The notes below the pieces were generated by a model, which made no database searches, was not told where the DNA came from, and saw nothing but the letters and a program-made list of their open reading frames with translations. Positions 54,841 through 64,000 of a stretch of DNA of 64,000 nt are shown here, one piece after another (the first letter of the stretch is position 1; each line of letters opens with the position of its first letter). Location: positions 91,633,055 through 91,697,054 of the forward strand of contig OZ007567.1 in NCBI GenBank assembly GCA_963931925.1. The letters are read 5' to 3'. The DNA is from Onchidella celtica (Eukaryota > Mollusca > Gastropoda > Systellommatophora > Onchidiidae). The position numbers and the translations under genes were made by a program.

Positions 54841-55187
54841 CTCATTTCTCCCCGCAAACGGGGAATCCCCGTTTTTGCCTTTCGTACCGAGCTGTACCGC
54901 GAACGGGGAATCCATGTTTTTGTTGCGGTTTTAAAAAAAATATTTTTTTTTTCAATTCTAATTTACAAATTCAAATTAATACTTTATACCCACACAATAA
55001 TAAAAACAACTGCAGAATATCATAAAGCATTCATTTATAACACTTCCACCAAATAGAACTGAAAAATATTTTTAAAATAAGCGAGTAATGAATTTTTTTC
55101 TAACACGCCCTATAAAAGCATGAAAATTGCAAAATTTACTTGGGTCAGTTGGAGCAACTTGGCCAAATTTACTTGGAGAGAAATGAG
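54841..55187. mobile_element. 347-bp non-autonomous piggyBac-like element (MITE)
   Basis: TTAA flanks at 54837-54840 and 55188-55191. The ends CTCATTTCTCCCC and GGAGAGAAATGAG form TIRs. They share the outer CTCATT with the piggyBac at 15674-18299. Like it, one side carries duplicated GC-rich motifs (CGCAAACGGGGAATCC and CGCGAACGGGGAATCC). It lies 119 bp past the METTL2-like stop, likely in its 3' UTR. Confidence 0.82.
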
Positions 55188-55305
55188 TTAAGAGATGGAT
55201 ATTGCTACTGGGTTGACCTTCAGTAGAATTATAAAATTAGCAAATGGATTACACAAACTGATATAAACATGCCCTATAAATCACTAAAACTACAAAGCAG
55301 TGTTG

Positions 55306-55448
55306 TCAAGACGAGGGTCGCACATATTTGCACTGTATCCATACACGGTACATTTTCAACTGACGGCCCCTATTGACTTGCAAACGACGATCAACCATAT
55401 TTTCTTTCTCCGTCAGGCCTGCTTTTTCAAACATCATCTTCAGCTCCT
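55306..55448 (-). CDS. METTL2-like last exon
   Basis: Acceptor gatctgcag; encodes [12 protein letters not shown] through [18 protein letters not shown], ending VRPSS and TGA. Confidence 0.9.
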
Positions 55449-58400
55449 CTGCAGATCAAAGAGATAGGTAGTTCCCAATAAACCAACCAGGTTATGTGTG
55501 TTGGTAATAATACATTAACACTTCTCATCAGATCCATACTCCAGTTCAATGTATTGCTATATATTGTTATATCATTTTGTTGTATAACTACTGTAGTTCA
55601 CATAAAAGCACTGTAATTTTATTTCATATTCACTGTTTCGAGCAATTGCAATTGTTACACACATTGCCGTCCAACAGTTTCCTAAAAGAAAGACAAGAAT
55701 TTTGTGTAACTTTCTTTTGACAACTGAACTATATATTTTATGTCATGAATATACAGACAACATAAACTGGAAAAAAAAAAGGTAATAAACTATTTACAGA
55801 AAAAAATTTTGATTGTGTTTGTTCATCTAACCTAACCATCATGATACATATACGGTGCCACTCAGTGGAAAGTGATAAAATTGACCACCAAGATCACATG
55901 GTATAGAAACAATTTTAATCTCTTCTCATTTCCCTACCACTTGTGATGATACTAATATCTGAATCCCATATTATCTAATACAGCTCTTGCAAATGACATT
56001 GAATTTCAAAAACCTTGAGAACACTTTAATTTATGAAATCCAAATTATTCAGGGAAAAAGTTTCAAATACACAGCACTAAGCTTTAAAATAAAAGCATCT
56101 CAGGTTAACAAAAAATACTTTTTGTTCTTCTGCTATGGTATAAAGTTTGCCTTTTCTGAAGATGTAAAGTGATGATGTATGAACATAGTAATACATGTAT
56201 TAGTGAGATAGCAAAAACAATTTTTAGTGATACACTTTACTGACCTTGGGTGAAGAAATAAACTCTCGTGCCATCACCTCTCACATAAAAATTTTCTGTC
56301 AAACAGCGACCTAAGATAGATAAGGTATCCTTAAGATATCATTTAAACTGTAAAAAAAAGACAACAAAAGCTCAAAGCAGACAGGTAGTGCCAGGCTTTA
56401 AATAAATGCTTCTTGGATCAAGAAAAAAACTACTCATTTTCCTGCCATGGCAAGAACATTGACTTTCCTGAAGATGTAAAGTAAAACAGATGGGAAGGAA
56501 ACACTTAGGTGGGACCAAATACTACAGAACTGGGCCACTGTTTTTATGTTTTGACGGTACCAGCAAAATAGCACGATCTGAAAGATTAAATAGGAATCTG
56601 TGGTCTGTGGTCAAAACTAGCTTTTTCTTTCACACAGAGCTCTCAGATTATATATTAACCCTTGTCCCACATTGAGTGACTTGTCCACGTAATGCCTTGT
56701 GTGGGGATAGCCAGTGGCCAGTCAGCTGATTGTTCGCGTGGTGCCGATAACCTCTATAGTTGGGTCAATCGGATCTTTTTGATGTGTATCATGTTTACTT
56801 TAGAACCAAACAACAAACAATAAATAAAAATAAGTGACCCCTATGATATTCGGATAAAGTACTTGTGATGAGATGGAATAAGTCCCATAATCAAGAATTT
56901 TCTGCATTTACATGCCGTTTAACACAAGTTTTATCCTTTTCCCAAGAGGTATGCGCTTTTTTTTGTCCCTGGCCATTCAGGTGAACAAATTATTTTTTAA
57001 GCCAAGCTCTTAATGTACTAAGTAAGTAAGTAAATGTATCATGACATTGCCTTTTCCCTCCTCCACTATGTGAAGGTTCAATTTCTATGATGTTAGTTTT
57101 CTCAGCACACCTTTAGCAAGAGATTTGATTTCCAGCTCGCAGAGTTGTATACATGTACTGAAAAGCGGTTTAATCAAAGCAACACAATATCTCTCTAAGT
57201 ACCACATCAAATAAAAACAACTATAAACAAAAAAGTCGATCATTTTCTCCCAGTTTTCCCTGATGAAAAAGCTAGCGACAAACATTTTTATACAGCATTT
57301 CCCCAAGTATTACATCGGAATTCATTATAAAAGTATTAAAAGACGTAGAATGGCTTCTTAAATACGAAGATGGCCCCTTCTTCTCATTTCACATGTACAC
57401 GACAACCAGCATCAAAGTCAAAAGTTTCCCAAAGATGTTCCCCAGTTTGAACTTCAGACCCCCAGTACTATTACATGAGTATGACAAATAGTTACAAATA
57501 GTTGCAATGTAATCTGGCGACACCATTTTGTGAGACATAGTAGGGGTGACAGGATAGATAACAAGCGAAACTAGCGTGAAAACAAAAAAACCGTGAAAAC
57601 ACGAGAGGCACAGCAACCGAATAAATAAAACTCGAGGAGCAGCATCACTACACAATAAATTGGGCCTCTTGCAGGGCCCGGTTTGCAAAATGTAGGTCAA
57701 AATTGTGGCCTCCCATGCCTCACTTGTTGCACAAGGAGGCCAATATAGTGGCCTCCCACAAGACCAAGGGTTAAGGCAAGAGTGAACTACATGCAACTTC
57801 AATAAAATCAGATCGATGGTGTCAGGCGCAAACCAGCCAAGTCCAAAAAATTTCATACTTTATATTGTATCAATTTATGAAGCCTGGAATCCTGCATCAT
57901 ATGTAAAAGTAGCTGTTACCATTATCCGGTAGAAATACTCAAAATAAACGTGATCAAACCGGCTAGGTCCATTTCCCATTAGTTTTAGTGGCAATTTTTT
58001 GTTTCTCCTGTAAAATTTGCTTATTTTGACTTGGCCGGTTTGCTCCTGAGACCATTGAAATGATCTTTCCCCATCCAAGATAAATTACTCGGTGGGAAAA
58101 AGTTACATGTCCAAAATGCTAACATAATTCTTGCAAAACCAATTTGCTTTGTTCAATCACTGTCTTCATACCTTCTTTGAACCGAAGCTGTGCCATATCA
58201 TAACGTCCATAATCTCTAAACAACAAAGTTCCACCAGGTTTCAAGTATGATGCTAGACGATCAACTGCAGCCTGCATCCTGTAAGTGATAAATTAGGTAT
58301 GGATAGTGATAAATCAATACAACTAAATTGGCTAGCTGTTTGTTGAGTACTGGGTGTCAAAGGGTTTCAGAGTGTCCTAAAGAAAATGATCAAAGTACTA

Positions 58401-61400
58401 GTTCAAGAGAAACATAAACAATCAGTACAGCACAGGCCCCCAAGCTTTCTTCGCTCATATCTGTCATCAGAGTTTGTCGCGGCCGCAACTGGCAACTTGC
58501 GGCCGCAACCTGAGCCTTTATGGCAACCATTACCGCAACCAGCGTGGTCTTGAATTAATAATTTTTTTTTATAATAAAAAAAAAAAAACGAAAAAATTAA
58601 AAAACGAAGTCACCAGGCCAAGGTCGCACCAAATATCTTTTCCGGTTTGGTGCATTTTCCATCGTTTTACCAATTTGGCTATACGTAGGCCAAATATTTT
58701 GCTGTTAGATTGACCGTATTAATAATTTGGCCGGGGTTTGGCCCCTGCTTGTAGGTTTGGCTGCTAAGCTATATTTTTTGTGGCATTTTTTCATGATCGA
58801 TATGGCTTCTTCATATTTTTACTTGGCAAGCCAATAATATTATAATGCTCCTAGGCCCACACTAGCCCCTTCCTTTCGCATTCTTCATTAATTACAAATG
58901 TATTTTATTTTTTAGCCATTCATGGTTTCCACTGACTGTTTCACTGCCTTAACACCAGGTGACTTTTCAAGGTATTTTTATGGGCCTGCAGGTATAGTTT
59001 GCTGTATTTTTAATACCGGTATGTTATTTGCCTCATATCCATTACAAGTTATCATTACACAGACTTCAGAAATCTTCTTTCGATTATTTAATTACGAATG
59101 TATTTTGTTTTTTAGCCATTTAATGGTTTCCACTGACTGTTTCACTGCCTTAACACTCAAGGTATTTTTATGGGCCTGCAGGTATAGTTTGCTGTATTTT
59201 TAGTGTTATTTGCCTCATAATATATCCGTAACAAATTATCATAATTGGTAGCTGAACATTTTTTAATACCATGACATTGCTTGTTTACTTCTTTCTCTTT
59301 CTTTCTCTCTCTCTCTATGTACGGTATCTAGGTTTCACACTCGTTATCTTAGTGTATCCCCACCCTAATATATGTGTCATTTTGCTTATGTAAACCTGAT
59401 CCTGTACATGGTTTGTGATTTTTTTGATTAAATATCAGTCATTTATTGATTATATGGCTTCACTGGTTATATCTGCAGTGTAATATATCTGTTGTGAGTT
59501 TTAAGTAGTGTTTTAGTGTGTTTTACCCACATTTTTTTGTACATTTACCCCACGGCAACTTCTCAGCAACTTTTGCCATTTTTTCCGGCAACTTTTGGCA
59601 ACTTTTTGGGTAAAAAATGGCAACAAACTCTGATGACAGTCATATGTGATTTAAAAAAAAACAAAATGAACCTGAATTATATTCAGATAACCCAGAAGTG
59701 CATGGTGCCATGCTTCATGGTCATGCTTTACGTCTGTTGTGAATATTTACATTAAATGTTATGTCCATTCTGGCAAAACCAACAATAGATCATCTATGAC
59801 ATTCATGGAAACAGATGTTTTATGCAAATCACACACTTTTCATATTAGTTCTGTAGAGGTTTTCTTCTTTTTTGTGACATTCCTGTTTTGAACATTTAAC
59901 TTCACCTGTAATTTAGCAGATAAAGAAAGTAAACAATGCAAAAAGCAGCAAAACGTACTTCTCTGGACTGATGGCAGACAAAACAAAGATCATTATGATG
60001 ACATCCAAGCTGTCAGTCTCAAATGGGATGTCAGCAGTCTCATCAGTTATATCATGGACAAAGGCATGACATCTACTGGGATCATAGTCGGGATGAGCCT
60101 GTAGAATGCAGAAAAAGGTCAACAGGTCTTACCTCACTGGATAAAACACTTTCAAGGAGCAATACAGCTGGTAAATATTCCCTTCTATTTCAGTTTACAT
60201 GTACTAGGCAGCATAAACCTTTTTGAAATTTTAAAAATATGAAATGTTACTTCTGGATCAATTTATTAATGAAGAAATGAAGAAATCTACTACCACTGAC
60301 TAATTTCAAGCATTTTAGTTGCCATAGCAACACAACAAAAAGGTTTCAACTGCAATATTAAAATGATAATTGCATGAAATTTGATTGTTTATTGGAAGTT
60401 GAATGAAGGAAGAAATGAAGTTCCCAGACATAAATTTTAATCTCTAGGAAAGGATTACCATTTCAACATAAGACAGCTATGTTAGTACACTTTAGGCTAT
60501 GATTTTATGTGGCTGAAGATGGAATGCAACACTTAATATTACATGTATTATACATGAAACTTAAGAACTTACAAACACCATGTTTCACATAAATTAGCTT
60601 TATTTTTAAAGCAATGTTTATTTCCTGAAGAAAAAAATGACAATAATCCATTAGATAAACAGAACTTTTGTGGGACCAGAGCCTCAGACATCATTTCTGC
60701 TTGGTATTTTCTGACCATGATTAAACAAAATACAATGCAACCCTAATATCTCGACATCACTTCAGTGGGACCGTCTGATTTGTGTCGAGTAAAGAGAAAG
60801 TCGAAATAGCAGATCCAATAAATAACGCAATTATGTCCCCTTTTCTTTTATTTATCGGCATACTGTCACCCGTTCCTCCAATATCACTGTTGTGTGGGAG
60901 CAATTGTGTAGCAAAGATTTGCCAATATCGGCAAAATGCCGTAGCTATCAAATGTGCAGTGCTTTACTCTTTTTTTTAACCTCAACCCGTTCAGTAGTGT
61001 ATATATCTATGCCTCGACCTGACGGTTCTTCAGAAAAAGTGATGATACTGATACACACACAGTACGGCAGTTAACAAAGAGATCTAGGTCAAGGCCTAGT
61101 TAGTAGTTTCAATGGCACACGAATGTTTTGTGGGGGAAAAAATTACTCAGTCTGTAGTACTCTGTACTTTTACTGCTGTACGCTTATGCAAGTCACTTCA
61201 CACTCGCATTACTGAAGCCGAGGGTCATCATCTGTGTCCACACACACCCCCTCTTCTACCCCTCCCCACCAGCACCACAAAAAGAAATAAAGAGACCTTA
61301 TATGCGGGGAGTTGCGTGGGCATTTTTGGTAGCACAGTAGTAGATATAGTGCACTTGTTTTGCTGCGGTTGGGGAGAAATGTGTCGATATAAGAGGAAAG

Positions 61401-61827
61401 AATTGAATAACATGTCGAGTTACGGGAAAATATTTAGTAGCTTTAAAGAAAGAACAGGTTGGGACTTAAAAATTGTGTCGAGTTACCCAGAATGTAGGTA
61501 AAAGCCATGTCGAGATAAGTGGATTGGACTGTACATGTATAAGGGCATTCCTTTATAAAATTACTCAAGACATGGTGATGTCTTTGTACAAGCTGGCACA
61601 AAATGATGTAAAATGAGCCTGAAAATAAACTTGTGCACAGGAGCACAGAAATGCAGAATGATGAAATTGCACCTATCAAAAAAATATATTACAGGCAGCA
61701 AGACTTTGTTACATAGATACAATCATTTGATCACTTGTGCCAAGCAGACAGTACAAGAAATCTTACCTTCACAATATCAATAGCAGTTGCTGAAAAGTCA
61801 CAGCAGAATATTTTCAGATTTGGATTC
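55306..61827 (-). CDS. METTL2/METTL8-like tRNA (cytosine32-N3)-methyltransferase, C-terminal half
   Basis: Five exons on the - strand, in order: 61827-61767, 60098-59959, 58278-58172, 56310-56245, 55448-55306. All have GT-AG ends and consistent phases. They give about 172 residues to the TGA at 55308-55306. The class I methyltransferase C-terminal half is visible: [100 protein letters not shown]. The last segments are diagnostic of METTL2/8 rather than METTL6. The family makes 3-methylcytidine at position 32 of tRNA-Thr/Arg/Ser. The SAM-binding motif I (GCGxGN) and N-terminus must lie right of the window. METTL2 versus METTL8 cannot be settled without a targeting peptide. Confidence 0.9.
55449..56244. 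other. METTL2-like intron
   Basis: AT-rich, nothing recognised. Confidence 0.4.
56245..56310 (-). CDS. METTL2-like exon, [10 protein letters not shown] motif
   Basis: 66 nt between acceptor ctatcttag and donor G|gtcagt; encodes [19 protein letters not shown] then TQ. This motif is very conserved in the family. Confidence 0.9.
56659..57770. mobile_element. Possible TTAA-flanked TIR element
   Basis: TTAA at 56655-56658 is followed by CCCTTGTCCCACA. At 57771-57774 TTAA is preceded by the reverse complement of CCCTTGGTCTTGTGGGA. CCCTT ends with TTAA suggest a piggyBac-type non-autonomous element. TIR alignment needs a small gap. No transposase. Confidence 0.45.
57775..58171. other. METTL2-like intron remainder
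   Basis: Nothing recognised. Confidence 0.4.
58172..58278 (-). CDS. METTL2-like exon, LKPGG-RDYGRYD motif
   Basis: Acceptor atcacttacag, donor G|gtatga. Encodes [20 protein letters not shown] then [15 protein letters not shown], the post-motif IV region of the methyltransferase fold. Confidence 0.92.
58461..59639. mobile_element. TIR element with about 20-bp TIRs and 6-bp TSD
   Basis: CTGTCATCAGAGTTTGTCGC at the left and its near-exact inverse at the right (GCAACAAACTCTGATGACAG). TCATAT flanks at 58455-58460 and 59640-59645. The ends are rich in GCAACTT/GGCCGCAAC repeats. Inside, about 120 bp are duplicated (GGTTTCCACTGACTGTTTCA at about 58925 and 59128). No protein; superfamily unknown. 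Confidence 0.78.
59646..59958. other. METTL2-like intron remainder
   Basis: Nothing recognised. Confidence 0.4.
59959..60098 (-). CDS. METTL2-like exon, [13 protein letters not shown] motif
   Basis: Acceptor gcattctacag, donor AA|gtacgt. Encodes [20 protein letters not shown], then [18 protein letters not shown], with motif IV of the methyltransferase. Confidence 0.92.
60099..60732. other. METTL2-like intron
   Basis: AT-rich, nothing recognised. Confidence 0.4.
60733..61531. mobile_element. TA-flanked TIR element, family C copy 2
   Basis: The left end CAATGCAACCCTAATATCTC and the inverse of CAGTCCAATCCACTTATCTC at the right form TIRs of about 25 bp extending into GACAT. TA is on both sides. 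It matches copy 1 at 22053-22885. Confidence 0.75.
61767..61827 (-). CDS. METTL2-like first visible exon
   Basis: Acceptor tttatctccag, donor AAG|gtaaga. Encodes [20 protein letters not shown], the strand with the acidic SAM-ribose contact. One base belongs to a codon split with an exon outside the window. Confidence 0.88.
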
Positions 61828-61919
61828 CTGGAGATAAAGCATCAAAAAGACAGCCATGACTGGCACAGCAAACTTACTGTCTGATAAGACAATTTGGCTA
61901 TCAGTGTGAAATTTCAGGA

Positions 61920-64000
61920 CATTATCAAAGCTATCTCCTAAGTGGAGTCTCTTTATTCTCAGAACCAACAAAATAAGATCATTTTCCTATGCGCTTCAGT
62001 ATGGCGTACCACAAGGCTCAGTGCTTGGTCCTATTTTGTTTACTATCTATACTATTCCACTATTTCACCTCATCTTTTCAATATTTATACTGAGCAGATC
62101 ATGAGAAACGCAGACATAGAAGATATGGGAATAAAGATCGGAGGCCGAAACATCACAAACCTTCGCTACGCTGATGACACAGCTCTTATGTCAGATAACA
62201 TCACCAGCATGAAAAGAGTGTTGCACAGAGTGGATGAAGCGGGCAAGACAGCAGGCCTACACCTAAATGCTAAGAAAACGAAAGTCATGCATACTGGAAC
62301 AGGGCACCATGAACACCAGGAGATACTAGTAAACAAAACAGCACTAGAAAAAGTGACTGATTTCAAATACCTAGGATCACATAAATGGCAAGATGGAAGC
62401 TGCTCAAAGGACATAAAAACAAGGATAGGAATGGCAAAACACAAAATGGTTCAACTAAACAACATTTGGAAGGATAGAGGCACACCAACGGACCTCAAAG
62501 TGAACATACTTAAGTGCTTGATCTGGCCAGTCCTACTATATGGTTGTGAAGCCTGGACACTCAAAAAGGCAGACATAACAAGATTGGAGGCAGCTGAAAT
62601 GTGGCTTTACAGAAGGCTACTCAGAATAAGTTGGACAGAAAGGAGAACAAATACAAGCATCTTAGAACAGCTTGGCACCACCAGAAGAATAACACCTGAA
62701 ATAAATAAAAGAAGACTTGCATACATCGGCCACGCGGCCCGAAACAAAAGCACGGCCCTTATGATATCAATCCTTCAAGGAAAGACAGAAACAAAGAGAA
62801 AACAAGGAAGACCACCCATTACATATCACGATAACATCAAGAAAGTCAGCCAGCTGGAAATAAGTGAACTAACTAGGAAAGCTAAGGACAGGATTGGGTG
62901 GAGGAGATTTTGTCGTGACATCCACTGTAGCAGCTAACATCGATGACGATGAAGCCGACAGGTGACAGGTGACTATTCCACTTGTACATGAAATAAAGAA
63001 ATTTAATTTACAATATCATTTCTATGCTGATGATACCCAGCTCTACAGTTCTGCCTTGCCATGCGATGTTGACAGCCTTCTGCAGCAGGCTGGAAACTGT
63101 ACAACAGAAATTAAAAGCTGGATGAACCAAAACAAACTGGCTCTAAATGAGGATAAAACTGAGGTTATTTTATTAGGCCGTGAGCGGGTTCTGCAAGAAG
63201 TGGACAGAACTGAGATGATAATTGGCACTAATTCAATAGAAATTTCAAAAAAGTAAAAAACCTAGGGGTTTACATTGATTCAAATCTTTCTATGCCATCT
63301 CAGGTTAGTCACCTCATTCGCATTCTATACATGGAAATCTGGAAAATCGGTAAAATCAGACATCTTATTTCGACTGAAACTGCGGCTGTTTTAGTAAATT
63401 CTTTTGTACTTTCAAAGCTTGACTCCCTTTTGGCTGGAATTTCACAAAAAAATATTAGAAAACTCCAAATTGCTCAAAACAATGCAGCGAGACTTGTTTT
63501 GAAGAAAAAGAAAAGAGATTCAGCATTGCCACTTCTGCAGAGTTTGCACTGACTGCCAGTCGAGAAAAGAATAATGTACAAATTGTCATCCATTTGTCAC
63601 AAATGTGTCAATAATACTGCTCCATCGTACCTAGTTGATTTAACTGATTACTATGTTCCATCTCGTCAACTAAGATCATCATCTGACACTACAAAATTGA
63701 AAGTACCTAAAATGAATCTGTCCACTGTAGGAGAAAAGTCCTTTTCATTTCTTGGCCCTACCATCTGGAACACTCTTCCAAAGACAACCAGGGAAATTAA
63801 TGACATTGGTTCTTTCAAACGCCATCTGAAGACCCATTTCTTTCAGACAAACTAGGCTAGGTGTTTTTCGGCAGCAACAAGAGTAAATATTTTTGAATTT
63901 CTTTTGTGTATGCGTGTGTGTGTGTGTGTGTAAGAGTTTGTTAAAGCGCCCAGAGCTTGTCATCGACGGGGTTGGGCGCTATATAAATGCAATATATTAT
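61920..64000 (+). mobile_element. CR1/L2-like LINE, 5'-truncated, interrupted
   Basis: The coding part starts within RT (LQYGVPQGSVLGPILFTIYT) and continues after a 910-bp insertion as FNLQYHFYADDTQLYSSALP. A one-base frameshift in the A run at about 63250 and a Trp-to-stop change at about 63550 (LH*LPV for LHWLPV) disable it. The frame ends at 63855, followed by the 3' tail with (TG)n and GGGCGCTATATAAATGCAAT. The left boundary is approximate; the right end runs off the window. Confidence 0.85.
62062..62971 (+). mobile_element. 5'-truncated RTE-like LINE nested in the CR1/L2-like LINE
   Basis: ACTATTCCACT flanks it at 62051-62061 and 62972-62982. Removing it restores the host reading phase. 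It encodes the end of an RT with an intact box (LRYADDTALMSDN), then LLYGCEAWTLKKADITRLEA and KRKQGRPPITYHDNIKK, ending at a TAA near 62935. Its 3' end is GACAGGTGACAGGTG. Confidence 0.88.

Overview
This is eukaryotic, intron-rich DNA from an invertebrate animal. The grounds are GT-AG exons with long introns, a METTL2-type tRNA methyltransferase gene, and many animal-type transposons. A Ty3/gypsy element with the Gmr1-type domain order hints at a marine deuterostome or a similarly placed invertebrate, but the species cannot be fixed from this window. No prokaryotic operons, rRNA, tRNA or CRISPR arrays were seen.

Two host genes converge. On the + strand, from about 1545 to 38841, 17 small exons with fully consistent splice phases build a protein of at least 706 residues. 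It carries two clear tyrosine-kinase-like domains in tandem, both lacking catalytic residues, and probably a third, more decayed kinase-like module at the N-terminal side. I regard this tandem pseudokinase gene as the most interesting biology here. Its 5' end is not recognised. On the - strand, 61827 down to 55306, five exons encode the C-terminal half of a METTL2/METTL8-type tRNA 3-methylcytidine methyltransferase. Its 5' exons lie beyond the right edge.

The rest is dominated by transposable elements, many bounded by target-site duplications (TSDs) readable in the sequence. They include: a complete 8.4-kb Ty3/gypsy element with near-identical LTRs and an intact Gag-Pol with integrase before reverse transcriptase (45832-54246); a solo LTR of the same family (24271-25474); a solo LTR of another family (10665-11913) nested in a TA-flanked DNA element; a decayed piggyBac with TTAA flanks (15674-18299) and a short non-autonomous element sharing its terminal bases (54841-55187); an RTE-type LINE with a 14-bp TSD (25960-29280) plus two 5'-truncated relatives; a CR1/L2-like LINE at the right edge interrupted by one of these; and several paired non-autonomous TIR elements, some nested.

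Nearly all elements sit in introns or between genes, and none interrupts a recognised host exon. A 200-base assembly gap (32152-32351) lies in an intron of the pseudokinase gene. The interval 42060-42516 is a roughly 60-bp minisatellite downstream of that gene.
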